Below, piece by piece: positions 48,764 through 62,200 of a DNA stretch of 64,000 nucleotides (positions within the stretch are counted from its first letter, which is position 1; the number at the start of each line of letters is the position of its first letter). A program made the position numbers and the translations under genes. Under the pieces are notes generated by a model, which saw only the letters and a program-made list of their open reading frames with translations, was not told the origin of the DNA and searched no databases. Source of the DNA: Cardinalis cardinalis (lineage: Eukaryota; Chordata; Aves; Passeriformes; Cardinalidae); the NCBI GenBank assembly GCA_014549065.1, contig JACDOX010000023.1:3069805-3133804 (forward strand), written 5' to 3'.

Positions 48764-50461
48764 CAGCAATAAATGAGCACCACAGTAGCAGTTCTATGTT
48801 CCACGTACAATAGGCCAATGACAAGTCTCACCAGCACTGCATCTCTGACATTAAGCTGCAAAAAACCAGCTTCAGCAGAAGATTGAATGCTGGGCAATCA
48901 AAAGCTCTGGAATAGTACTCATTCACAATATTGGCAAAGCTTTTTCCCTAAAACATGGGACTAATAAAACGTCTCTTAGAGGATGTATATGTCTAAAAAT
49001 GTTTCTTAGAGGATGCAAAGAGAGGAAGGAAGAGATCACAGCACTTCAATATATGTCAGACCTTCAGTCAAAATCTCCCCAGCAGTATGGTAAAAAGCCG
49101 GTTTTCGGTGTTTCCCTCCACAGGGCAGTGTGTGTTTATGGAAACACAAATGGAGTCCTTGACCATCCACACAATTAGCCCCTGTCTGAAAACAGATGCT
49201 TGCTGACAAATACCTGAGACTACTTCTAGCACCCTGCATCATTTTATCGAGATGACCTAATTGTTCCACAAAACTGTGAAAATATTTCCAACCTAAATTT
49301 AGCTATTTTCAGTCTCAAACCTGGGAATGCTGTTAAGGTGACGTCTTTGCAGACTTCCCATCATGGAAAACCTTATCATCACAGACAGGGACAAATACCT
49401 TTGCCACTCCATTTTATGCCAGGTTGAAACAAAGCTGCATGTATTATCTGATTAAGCCTTATAAAAATGTGCAAAATCTGCACAATGGAGGCTTTGTGCA
49501 TAGATGAAGTCAAGGAAATGGATGTTCTTTGGGACCTCTTGAACTTTATGTTCTCTGCATGAATGGCAGAAAACATGAGTTCTGATGATTAGCCATTTTC
49601 TTCTGGGAGTTAACGATATTCAGTACTCAGCAGAATTTAATTCCTGCCACAATTTTTATATATGAATAGGTTATCAGCTCCTTTAGCATTCTCTAGTTCC
49701 ACTAAAGAGAGCAGAATGAACTAATTTTGTCAGCCTCTGCACCTACAGCTTTCTCTGAGCCTTTTTTGTGCAGAACTGAAGGTCTGCTGCTTTACCCCTT
49801 GTACAATAATGCTTTACCCCTTGTACAATAACAGCCCGTATTTCCCACACTCAAATGATGTGATCCCTGAGCTCTCTGGAGCAGGCTGAGATTTTACTCT
49901 CAGTCTTGTCAGCAGAGTCAGGATGCCAGAGAAGCTAGTGGTCTACCTGGCCAAAAAGTCTGTAAATCCTTCCATGGCATTCCTGTGAAAATTCCAGCAG
50001 CAAAAAAAAAGAAAAAGAAAAAAAAAATTAGAAAAGCTGGAGAGGCAGAAAGAGTTTGTGTGGTAACTGCAGTAAAAATGAAATCATACTCGTTCTCCCA
50101 TCCAGCATTGCTGAGGCCAAGCATGCTAATTCTTACACATCAGTGCTCAGTTATAATCACATTATTTACCTTGGCAAAACAGCTGGGAAAAAAAGAGAAA
50201 TATCACTGGGGGAGAATGGTGATTTAGATCATATTCCCATGTCATTTTTTTATGATTTCCATTGAAAGTATAATTCCTGCTAATAAATTGTTAAGACTTA
50301 GAAAAACTATGCTAAGAAAAATCTTCACGATAGAGAAAGAGAACATAAAACCATACAAGGAAAGATGGAACTTACGTGTCTAAACATTTTAATGTTGCTG
50401 TTTCTTTGCACTTTTGACTTTTTGATGTTGAAATCATCATTATACCTCCTTATTCTGAAAG
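48764..50461. other. Non-coding stretch
   Basis: No gene was recognised. It holds a repeated phrase TTAGAGGATG (at about 48976 and 49006), a 22-bp tandem duplication (listed separately) and an A-rich tract with G interruptions at 50001-50028. Confidence 0.5.
49788..49831. repeat. Perfect 22-bp tandem duplication
   Basis: TGCTTTACCCCTTGTACAAT plus AA is present twice in tandem (49788-49809 and 49810-49831) with no differences, which implies a recent event. Confidence 0.96.
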
Positions 50462-50522
50462 ATATATAGATATAAATGCTTATATATAAAAGTGTGCAGA
50501 TAAAGATATATATGTGTGTGTA
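50462..50522. repeat. AT/TG-rich simple sequence next to a CR1
   Basis: TATATAGATATAAATGC, TTATATATAAAAGTG and AGATATATATGTGTGTGT follow one another and end within about 10 bases of the 5' truncation point of the CR1. Confidence 0.8.
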
Positions 50523-50530
50523 AAGAATAC

Positions 50531-50728
50531 TCAGATTGGATATTGGGTTTCCTTCACTGAAAGGGTTGTCAAGCACAGGAATAGGCTGCCCAGGGAAGTG
50601 GTGGAGTCACCATCCCTGCAGGGATTTAAAAGATGTATAGATGTGCCACCTGGGGACATGTACAATGATGGTCTTGGCAGTGCTGGGTTGATGGGGATCT
50701 TTTCCAACATAAATGTTTCTATGATTCC
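50531..50728 (+). mobile_element. CR1 LINE, truncated 3' end
   Basis: The order TCAGATTGGATATTGGGTTT, CACTGAAAGGGTTGTCAAGC, AGGCTGCCCAGGGAAGTGGT, GGAGTCACCATCCCTGCAGG, GGTCTTGGCAGTGCTGGGTT, TCTTTTCCAACAT and finally TTTCTATGATTCC is the CR1 3' UTR, with a nearly intact terminal ATTCTATG-type motif. At about 200 bp there is no coding sequence. It shares most blocks with the CR1 at 35.3 kb. Overlapping open frames on both strands here are repeat-derived. Confidence 0.92.
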
Positions 50729-53700
50729 AGTGGAAGAGTATTTTGGTACTGGGTGTGAGAGGTCTGGGGAGCACATTACTGGTCTGAAATATGACGAATA
50801 GCTGTATGATAACACATCCAAATGTTGCTTTTATATAGCAGAGATCCAAGGACTCATATTTCATTCCAAAGGCAAAGGAAATATAAGTTCACTCTCAGCA
50901 AAAATCCTGGGCAGCACCTACTCCCTCACGGGCGTTGTGAATCAATAGGTGATGTGAAACACAATGCTACAAGAGGAAATTTCAGTAATATTATTTTTAT
51001 CTTGCTTATCTCAATCCTAATGTGTTATTCTTTGTACACGACACAGGAATGTGTGTGAGAGGAGACCGTTCAAGAAAAAAGTTTTGAAATTTTTACTGAC
51101 AAAGCACACAAAGAATAAAAGGCACCCCCCAAAAACATAAAGCAACTGCCTGGATGTGGAGCACAACTTCAAGTTCCTTCATGAGGAGTCCAGTGTTCTC
51201 TGCATTGAATCATTCAGCTGTCTACAGAAGCCAACCTCTCTGTGGGTAAATCTTGTTAGTATTTCCATCCATCACTGCAGCGTTCTTTGATCAAGACAAT
51301 AATAAAAGTCGTAGGGCATAGGAGAAAATGTTAGTTTTCTTGTAAGAATCCTACCAGCATTAACTCATGTATTATAGCATGAATGAGACCTGCATGGTTT
51401 GGTCCAAAGCTCTCATATAATTCATACATGGTCCTGCTCCAGATTCCTTTAACTCTTGTTTAAAATCCAATCCATATTGTTTACCTAAGGATTTTACAAA
51501 CAGTATTCTCAGTATGAAAAGGTTAGCAATCACTGAAAATTAGCATAAGTTCAAGAATCAACTTGTTTGGAGAGCCAACTAAATCTACATTCTGCTAACA
51601 GTAAACACTAATTAACAATGTCTGCTAGTACCAACATAAATCACAACTGTCCCTTTTCCTCTCCTGGCACTGCACTGGAGAATATCAAACCAGCAAAAAT
51701 ACTTGGAATGTTTCTTACTTCTTTTATTTTTTTAATTTTATTTTATTAATGATAAAATATTGGATGTCAACATGCAATGCTTTGTGCATTGCATCAGACA
51801 GCTCAAACACTAATTGTGATGAATGGGAGTGGAAGGGCCAAGGTTACAGGCATTTAAGAAGGCTCTGTGGATTGCAAATATTAGGATTGATTAAAGGTCA
51901 AATACTTTATGGATTTATCAGTATTGTATACATTTTCTCATGACACAGAATCACTTACACTACCTACAAAATGAAATAGAAAAGAGCTGCAAATCAGATA
52001 ATTTTTAAGTCTTTGACCCACATACAGGCTTAGTCATTGAAAATAATTAATGGCACAGAAATGTTTTGATTAGTCAAGCAATAAACCAGACAACCCCCCA
52101 CAACCCACCCTTCAATAATTCTAGCTTCCCCCAAGTTCATAGCTAACAGTCATTCTCAATTAATGCTTAATATTTACAAACACACAGTCTGGGAAAAGAT
52201 ATATTCTTATAGTGTTGCTTAAAATCTCTATTTATTTAAACCAACCACCCTTGGTCCAGAGAAAGTCTTTAACTTAATAGTTTACCCATGTCCTGTCTTC
52301 CTCAATTTCTGGGAAAACAGAGTTTGAGATGGGTATCTCTATACTGTCTTTGATGCAAAGAATTTTCTGGGATCCAGACAAGCAAATAAATTACTGTCTC
52401 CATTTGTATCACACCGGATTTGAACTGACCTTCCTGAAGTCTGTATTTCAATTGGCACAGAGCAGTAGAAGCTGGATGCGCACAATTTTCTGGGAAAAAG
52501 CCTTGGATTTGGTGCTTTTGTTTAAGAAGCCGTGTGAGGTGTCTCTGCTGGTCTCACCAACACCAGGACTGAGCCTTTATCTGAAACCCTGAAACACACT
52601 TATGTGTAGTACTTACTTCAGGCAAGTGAAATCAGTTTGAGATCAGCGGCTTTGTTCTTCTGCCTCAGAGGCCGATGGAATTGCCCTGCTTTTGTACTTG
52701 ACACAGGAAGGTGTATGATTTTTTTAGTCTCAATGACTAAATTTCGTTTCAATTTTAGTCTAAATGACTAAAAAAACCCTGCCCTTTTTGTTGCCTTGGG
52801 AACTCTGTCCCACACAAGCCCACATGAGGGCCACATCCAGAGCATCTCCATGTCCTTCCAGCACAGCTGCTGCCACCCCCATGGGCAAGTCCTGGCCTGG
52901 GATCTGCAATCCACACGATCTTTTGGATGTTACTGAAAGCAATGGAAGTAGCAACTTGGTGGGAATCCCACCATAATCATACACCTGCATTTTAGGAGAG
53001 TCTTTGCTCTATGTATGTCTTTCACAGTCGACAAACAGCTGGGCAGGCTGAGCAAAGACAGAGGAAGCAGAGGGTTTTCTAAGCCAAAGCTTTTCTTTTG
53101 TAGGTTATTATTTGCTCCTGTTCTGAAAGATGCTCATAATCGTCTCCTCCCACACTACTGACAGTCATATTCATAAAACAAACCCTCCAAGGTATCTGGG
53201 TTTCCCAAAAGATGGTATAAATTGGAGCCTAGGTTACCACCTAAAGCTCAGAATGGAGAAACAGTCATCAGCTTCATCAAGGGATTCCAGAAGAAAGGCC
53301 CCTGTGGGGCAGGTTACTGATAGCTACATTGTGCTGTCCAACAACTGAGCAAATCTTGCTCTGTTACCCTGAGGGGTGTGAAATGCAACCCCAAAGGCTT
53401 TGCCCTCACACACTGAATGGGCTGTTTGAAGAGGCAAGACCAATAGCAGTGAGAACAGGCAGAATGTGTTGGGAGTATCCACAGACACCTCTAAGGGGGA
53501 AGAAATATTTGCATTTGAGCAACTCCAGCATTTCTCCATTTTTCTTTCTGCAAAGAATCCTTACTGGTTTCCTGAGTATGGACGTGCACTTTCCAGTCCA
53601 TAGCTTTTGGACAATTGCTATAGAAACAAAGGGTTAGTAAATAGAAAAAAGGCAACCAAGCCTAAATTTTGGGCTCTACTAAATGCCAATTTGTTGCTAG

Positions 53701-56700
53701 TTAAGTTCTTTTAAATTTGATATCAACCTCTAATGGGTGAGCATACAAAAATTCAGCCCTGTTTCCTCAGCAAGGAAGCTTTAAAGAATAACACCCATTT
53801 GGCAGTGTAACATTTGATTAAAGCAGGCTCAGATATCCCAACTGCAAAGGTTAAGCACAGACATGTGTGTCACACATGATGCAGTCAGTTAATGATGTAA
53901 TGTTGATAGACCCGTAACAACGAAAAACATTCCAACACCAGATTTTGGCAGAAAGTTTGGTACCATATAAAATACAATTAAATGGCTATAACTTCCATGG
54001 CGTGAGAATCAGTGTTCTGTAAAAATAACACAATACTATTTAGAAACTTTCCAAAATATTTATTTGCATTTCAAACAACTGTTCTGCTTTTAAAATTGCA
54101 ATTCCTCAAGCAGGTTTGCAGTGTGCATGTTGGCTTTCATAGTTTCATTGTGGCAGGGTAATGCAATAAGCTGTAGGCTGTTTTTAGAACACTTCATCTT
54201 ATCACTGGCATAAAAAACCCTGCTTTTGCAGCAAAGGAGGTCTAGCATGACTTTGATTTTTTTTTCAATTTGAAATTTAATTTATGCCACAGGATTTCTG
54301 ATCCACTGAGAGATTTCAGAGGAATTGAGTCATGCAGTAGTCCTGAACTTCACTAGTCCGTGGGTACCAAGTAAGCCTCAGGTTTTTAAGGAAAAAAACA
54401 ATAGACTCACAGTTACATAGGAAATGTGCAACATGATTTTACCAAAGGCAGATCACCTGGACAGATCCTCTAACTTCATTCAGAAAGTAAACCAGTCTCC
54501 CAGACAATGAAAAATCTTGCTTGCCTATGCTTCTGTACACATTTAATACCATGATAGACACTAAATTATTAGAAAAACTGGGGAAAAACAAAACCTGAAC
54601 AAACTAAAACCCCACAAGAAACAGCAGAGTGAAAGGGACCAGGCTAACAGTAGTGAGTAGCTGAGAAATGTCATCAGCTCCAGCAGAGCCCACTCATGGC
54701 TACTCAGGGAGCTGTTTACAGTCGGGACTGAGCATGTTTGATATTTATAGCCATGGCTCCAGCACAAAAACATGAAACTGAGGCGACAAAATTTCCTGAT
54801 GACCATGGTTCTGGCGGTACAGAAGTGTCAGAATGACATGTCAGAAGATCTTGATGTCCCCAGCTTAGGTCACCCAAAAGAGAGTAAATTGTTTTGGATC
54901 AGATGTAGTGTAATATATTAAAGGAGAATTAACAAGAACTTCTGATGTTAGCAGTGCATTCAGCTGCCAGAAATTTGTCCTCTTTGGTTGTTTCTATGGG
55001 CCCATGTTTCAAACCAATCATATAATGCTGTTGAGCTGTCACTGTGATGTGACCACTCCAAAAGCTAAATGGGATGGACCCAAGGCTCATGCACAAGGTG
55101 TTTTCTACAGTGAAATGAAAATGTGTGAGCACTTCACAACCTATTGCTGTGATCTGTAACATCAAAACATATTGATCTTGTCAACAGTGCTTAAGAGGGC
55201 CAAAGGAGCAGTGGAGAAATAGCTGGTGGGCATGGCCTGGGAGGAAGAGTGTGTGGCGTCCTATGAAATCACCTCTCACACAGTACCAATTAAACAACTC
55301 GACTTCAAGGAGAGGTAGGGACTTGTCTGCTTGCTCAGTGCAATGCAGGATTTGAAACTCCTTGCACTGAATTGGGTGACCTGGCCAGAAAGCACAACCT
55401 ATCTATCACAACACCCAGACCCTCAGCTGAAAAATAAAGTCTGTCCAAGTCCTTTTCAGCTGAAAGATTGTTTCTGTTTGTTACCAAACCAAGCTGATTT
55501 AAGACTCAGCTGAGGTAAAAAGCCTTCCAGTAATTACCAATAATTTTTATTAGATTTCAGTAACCCAGAGAAAAGGCGGATTTTGGCTATCAGTGCGCTA
55601 AGAGAGATAGTTTTCAAATTTTGACCTAGCAACTCAAAAATTCATTGAGACAGCCCCAGAGCAGATACATCCCTCGAGAGCGTGAGTTCATGCCTGGAAA
55701 TGACAATATTCTTTCTCTTGTTCTTTCTCTAAGCAACCAGCAGACCCAAACTCAATTTTGCTGTGTATGAAGCGAAGTTTTAAAGTTGATTTTAATTTCT
55801 TAACATGCACAGCCCAGTTAAATGACAAGGAAGGCATCCTTCTTCACAGCTCCCATGCCAGTTTACATATGCTCATAGACATACCTGATGCACTGTGCAC
55901 ACTGGATACACATTTAAAGCTCTGTGATAATATCAGTAAAAAACACTGCCAAAGCCATCTGTGAAAGAAAAATGTTGAGCTCTGTCGGCTCCTTGCTTTC
56001 AGATGAAGCCTACAAAACATTCTCATTCCCAGGCAGCTATGAATGATGACAGCAAAATCCATAAAAAGGGAATTGTGAGAAATCCACAGCATATGGACAA
56101 CAGTAGAAAAGAGATATAGTTTGCATGGAAAAACAAGGAGTTTTATTGTCCTGCTCATATCATATGAAGCATGCTTAATTAATTTATTTATTTTTTTCTA
56201 ACAGTCTTATCCTTTTATGTTATTACAGTGCTTCAGAAAAATCTCAAGGTCTAGGGGAAGTTTAATGTTTGCTGTTCTGGGATCATTTGAAGCCATGCAT
56301 TCAAAGAGGACAAAATCACTTTTAAGTCTGCCTGTAGGAAATCTATCTTGGCAACCAGACAACTAGAATTAGTTATTAAAGGCATGTCAAATGAATAAAG
56401 ACACCTCTGTAAGGAAAACCGCAAAAGCATTTACTTTTTCTAATATGAATAGTGGGCTAATACCAAATCAGCTTTCATTTTCCACTCTCCCTTCACCTCC
56501 TAGACCAGAGGTCAGATCCAATAAAGACTAACCCAACTGAAAATCATTTCAGTTTGCTGCATCTATTACATAGCAGATGTATATTAAATAGCACTGTCTG
56601 GAAATGAAGCAAACTCATATAATCTGATGTGGCAATCTCCTTGTGGAACTGGTTCACTGCAAGGCAAAGAAGTCTGTGGTATTATTAGATATCAGGAGGC

Positions 56701-59230
56701 ACACCAAAAAGTGGAGGGCTTTCCCCTTCCAGGGAAAAAAAATTAAAAAGAGAGAGCTTTCTAGTTCTGTAATGGAAATTATGATAATACAAAAAATATT
56801 TTCAGGATCAACTTCTTCCTTACACTGGGAAAATCCCCTGGAATAACTTAGTCAACTGGCAAAGACAAAAGTAAACATTTTCATAGTAGTCAGAGTTTGA
56901 AGGAGTGGGAGAAATTCCTGATTTTACTGAAGATTTCCTGTGTGATACCTTCTAAATTCTGTAGATCAAGAGACTTTGAGATTTTCATATTTACCGTGAC
57001 TTCATCAGAAAGCAGGACCTCTGTGCTGTGTGACTGTTATGTCTATCCTCATAGCTTTACTTGAAAATATAAAATTTAAGTACATACCTGCTGCTTCAAA
57101 TCTTCCTTATCAGAATATGGTTAGATTTGTCAAAGGTCCAAAATCAAGCATAAGCTTCTTCTAGACTTTTTTGTTTATTGCTGCTAAACATCAAACAAGA
57201 AAGACGCCCCAAAAATCCATGAATGGGTAAATGTCTGTCTCAATCTGGTATTTGTTAAAGAAGCAACTATAGATTGTGGTTTTATCTTGATCCACTGAGT
57301 TAGTAATATTTATTTGGACTAAAGTAGCCATAAAAATCAGCTTTAGCTGTAGCTATTAAAAAAAAAGTGGAGTTTTTTTTGACATCAGGTAGCATATACA
57401 GTTACTAAATTTGTCAGAACTGTAACATTATCAAAGGCTTCATTTTAGGAAAAATATACTACTTATACCCAAAATAATTTACCTGCTTGGTAAGACACTG
57501 AGAAAATAAAACAAAAACATGGGAAAAGGATATCTTGTAGATGGAAAAATACTGGTACCACTTATAGAAGTTGTGGGTTAGCTATCAAACACTTATTTTG
57601 AAAACTTTGGTAAAAGAAATGTTCCAAAACTTATAAAAAGTAAGCTCCTTTCAGTTCATGCAATTCAGTAGAACACAGCCCAAAGGAGCTCCTGTCCTGT
57701 GGCCTATAAATCAGACAGAATCTCTCCAAACTGGCTAGGTATGAGTCACTTCTTCATCACTTCCCAGAGGATAATTTCTCAACCTTCTTCACTCACTCTT
57801 TGCCAAGCTCTAAAGCCAGCTGTTGTACATGCTCTCATGCCACTTGCACTATCTCAGGAAGAGGACTCTTCATTCATACAACATACCAAGTAAAACACTG
57901 GGAAAAGACATCCCTGATTTCTCACAGCACATGTTGACTTTTCTTCACATTACACTCACAGCTTAGCTCTAAGGAATTTCTCTATCACTCAGACTAGATA
58001 CAGCTAACAGAGTGAATCCAGCTGAAATTCCTGTTGAAATTAACTCTTTGGAGCCAGGGAGGGCATTCCCTTAGGCCTCTCTCATACCTACCCATTAACA
58101 ACAAGAAAATGTCCTAAAATCCTGCAGTTTGAATTCCGTGTTCTCTATAGCAGGTAGACCACAGCATGTAAAATTAACCCAGCTGCTCTGATCCTGGAAT
58201 CACCACGCTCTGATCTGCCAATACGTGTCCAATGTCAACTCAAGGAGGCCAAGAAATAAAGAAGCCACCACCTATTTGGTACTTCATTAACTCTTATTTT
58301 TGCAGCAATAACCACTGATCCTGTGGAGACTGATGAGTGCCCAGCATGTACCTTCATTTCTGCATTTCCTGGTAATGATCGCATTGCCTTGATGGAGACA
58401 TGAGCTCTAGAGGCCTAACCTCAGTTGCTGTCAATATCCTGGAAAGGCACAAGGCCCAATTTCTGAATCTTAGTGCTTTGATTATATAATATTCACTGTA
58501 GAAAGGCTTCAGTACTTCCTGCAGCTCCCAGGCTTTCAGCAAGGACAGGATATATTTATGTATGTCCTCATGGATGAACATGGAGATACAGTTGTGGTAA
58601 TCAACACAGCTTATCAAAATAATCTACTGCTCCTTCACAGTCCTTCTTTGACTTGGATTTGGGGGAAAAGACCCCTGTGTCTCAGCAGGAAATGGTATAT
58701 TTAGACTCAAGATGAGTTCCTTCCTAAAATCCCATAGAGGCTATTTCGTGTCCTGAAACGTGAAGATTTAAGGCTTCTCTACCATTGGCTCAAGTATGTC
58801 TTTATTCATATGAGTGAGTCTTCCAAATTTTGAAAATCTACCTCAGAAAGCTTTTTATCTGTTTTGAAAGCTTTGTAGCACTCAAAATTCAGATGAACCA
58901 TGGGCACGTAAATAAATATTATGTCCTTGGTGACTCTCTCACTGCATACTTACTTGCAAAACACAAAGTTGGCCCTGAAACACTTTGTTAAAACAGTGAA
59001 GGTCTTTTTAGCTTTGAAAGCACACACAAAAAAAATCTGCTGCATGCTGGTGGCCCACAGTGCTATTTTGTTCTTTTGGCTTCAAAGCAGTCACCTTTCA
59101 AAAGATGAGTTAGCTGGGCCCAAGGGAAGAAAAATGCTTTTACTAAGGAAGGAGGTACCCCATTTAAGAAAGCCTGAAGGACATATGTTTACTGAGTGGA
59201 AAAAAATAATCTAGCTTCACTTGTGAAAAT
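50729..59230. other. AT-rich non-coding stretch almost free of N calls
   Basis: No gene or mobile element was recognised. There is a T/A-rich low-complexity tract at 51721-51748, twin hairpins at 52722-52773 (listed separately) and an A-run at 57358-57366. Open frames do not exceed about 104 codons and contain no known domain. Confidence 0.5.
52722..52773. repeat. Two tandem copies of a TTTAGTC/GACTAAA hairpin
   Basis: TTTTAGTC-TCAAT-GACTAAA (52722-52741) and TTTTAGTC-TAAAT-GACTAAAA (52753-52773) are 31 bp apart. Each is a 7-8-bp inverted repeat around a 5-base loop. The half-site TGACTAA resembles an AP-1-type site, but this is motif-level only. Confidence 0.85.
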
Positions 59231-59263
59231 TACTGAGAGTGGTGCTCTTCTCCACTCTCAGTA
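59231..59263. repeat. Perfect 12-bp inverted repeat
   Basis: TACTGAGAGTGG (59231-59242) and CCACTCTCAGTA (59252-59263) flank a 9-base spacer. No coding or mobile-element context is visible. Confidence 0.9.
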
Positions 59264-62200
59264 GCATTTCTCTGCTTACAGCGATCTTCCCATGCAATAA
59301 CCACAGTACAAGGCTTAAAAGGTGTAGATGCAAAANTATTTTGAATTTATCACACACTTACTTTTCTGTCAAACTTGACACAACCAACCAGAGGTATCAC
59401 ATGAGATCAGGTGAGGAAAGAAGGCTCCTAGCATTCCCCAATTTTCCTTTCCATAGGGCAGGCGCATCATAGGGAATGGCACTNCTTCTTTTCAACAGAT
59501 TACACCAAACTTGCCTGTTATTACAGCTCCACCCCTGAACATATGCTTCATTTCCTGTGCATCCGCAACGTGCCGGGCTCTAGCAGGGCTGAGCAATACG
59601 GCCTGCAGGATTTTCTCACATACCAGGAAAAAAGGAACCTTCTAAGTTGTCCAACAGATGTCTGCTGTTAAGATATGTTTTTAATCACAGAAGGACAAAT
59701 CTAATAAACTGAGAATTTTTATTATGCATTTCAAGTTGTTGTCTCTGGTGCCTATGATGGCATTGCATATCTGTTGGGTTTTTACCTCACAACAGAGATG
59801 TGGAAAAGAGACAAAATGAGTGTGCCTGGAAGTCACTGCTATTCCCCTCATTAGTATTTAGTTGGTTTAGAAACAGGATAAACTAAAATCCATGTGAGAG
59901 AGCATATATATTCCATATTGGATTAATAAAAATAATTTTCCAGACTTCTGAATCCCCTTAACTTTCATTGATGTGCCTCTCTCTAACAAGTTAAACATTT
60001 TTTTTANGAGCTGACCCGCAGAAAATTAATCCATGCTTGAGTTTTAGACTACTCTGTCTAGCCTGTTCACCAAAATAAAAGTAAATAATTCTTGAGAAAA
60101 ATAANATGTGCTTGAAGCCACTTGTTCATAGCCTTTTTGACTGAACATGACACCTCAGAGACNACACTATGTGAAGAATTAAAACTTGACTTTTAGTCAT
60201 GAATATAAAATTATATTCTACATTGTATTCTGCCAGACACATNAATAAGTCAGTACAAAAATGTGTCATTGGGGAAAGAAATTGCAGCATCATGCATTAT
60301 GAGAACAGTATAAGGCTATGTAGGGAACAAAGTGTACCATTAGGGAAAGAAATTGCCATGCCTCATCAGAGCAATAAAACGAAGGTATACTCAGGTTTTA
60401 CTCTGNAACTCAATGGGAATGGTTTTTCAATAAGGTGGTCTTCCTGCTTTTAAAACTCAAGAAGTATTTCTANTATTCTTAACTCAGCTTTCTTCTCATT
60501 TTCACTCAAAAATGAACATTTTCTAAGCAAAACATACTTGACTTTTTCCAAACACAAACATGGTCATATATTTCATACCCATCAGCTCTTGTCACTGACG
60601 CTGGAAAGGACAAACTATACCTGTCAATCTGTAAACTGGAACAGAAANTTGTAAAGGCAGCATGTAGACAGCACTGGCAGCAATGCGATATCAAAGGANT
60701 TTATATGCAGAGTGGTTTTCTCACATCTTTACTCATAAATTAGAACTGTAAGAAGGTGGCACTGTTAGCAAATAGATGCTTTCCATTTAACTTTATTTTT
60801 AAATGTTTTAGGCTCTACACAATCCCTAGGCAGAAGACCAAAAGCAAACAGTAGAGGTAAGTGTTACTGACCGCAGAAGTCCCACAGAAGTCCCACAGAA
60901 GCAAAACATCTACAGCTTTTATAAACCAGTTATAAACAGTCTTGTATTTGGGTCACACAGAGCATATTCTAGGGACAACAATTCCAGTGCTGCTTAGCAC
61001 ACATTTAACAAAAATTAGGTTGTGAAAAGAAATCATTATATTCATTTGTAAGTTAGTTCTATATGCTGAATGAGGGATTTCTGTAGGCATTGCCCTCTTA
61101 TGGCCAAAAGGAATTCTATCTTACTGCTGCTTCATTTTATAAGTGGCAAGTCATTGATGAAATATTAAAAGGCCCATAATGGTAGTAGAGCATCATAAGA
61201 ATTAAATATTCCAATTAAATATTCAAATTCCAATGTGTACTCTGAGTCTTGTAATTTACTACAAATGCTCTACAAAATTACAGGAATTTCCATCAAACAG
61301 GCTTGATGTTGCTACTGGAACTTTCACAAACTTCAAACTTTTCACAGACTACCATGACGCAGTGGAAACCCAAAAAACAGGTTAAACTGTCCACTGCATG
61401 CTATAGTCTCCAATATAGTTTTGTATTTGTGAGGCTTATTCTTTACTGAATATTTTACTTCCACTCTGGANCAACCGAACAGTTTTAAACTTACACTCAA
61501 AAGAGAAAAAAAGCAGAATGTTTATTTTGCATTTCAATTCCCTGGTCGTGCACCAACACTGACACTCCTTGATGCTGCAAGNGGAGTGGAGGAAAGATGA
61601 TTGCTTCAATTCAAACCATGTGACAGTCTCTAGCTGCACTGGTGCCTCCTGTTCTGCTCAACAGCCTGGTTTCAGGAGACTGTTTGAAGAAGTAATGCAA
61701 TCCATTTGCTGTGCTTCTAAATAACCAGAGCTGACAGCCCTGTGCTGCAATAGGTGTACATAACACTGGTGATGAAGCTTTACTCACAGCATTGTTATCA
61801 TAGGGGAGGGGGAAGAGAACCTTGTTTTTCAGCAGCTCCATGTTCTTGAATTCACTGTTTTTCTTCCCTTGTATATGTTGCTTCCTCAGGAAAGTGGGAG
61901 CAGCCTGCCAGAACAAAAACAAAAACAGAACATGAACAGTACAAGGGCAGACCNACACTGCTGGCAAAGCCACGACAGCCACGTGTGGTACCAAGAGCCA
62001 CCAGAGCAGTTTCAGCAGGTGAACTGGAGGGANGACAGCCATGCTTCAGCACCCACATCACAGAGCACTGCCTGTCTATCTGATTTTATTTTTCTTTTTT
62101 ATTTTTCTTTCCCATGTCCAGGTTCTCAAACTAAAACCAAGGGAGCAGATTTAAATTTGAAGAGGAACCTGAAACAGGGTTAAAAGAAAGTAAGGACTTG

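Noticed and set aside
52259..52345. Another MIR-like relic
   Set aside because: Only TCCTCAATTTC-type similarity is visible, without collinear neighbouring blocks.
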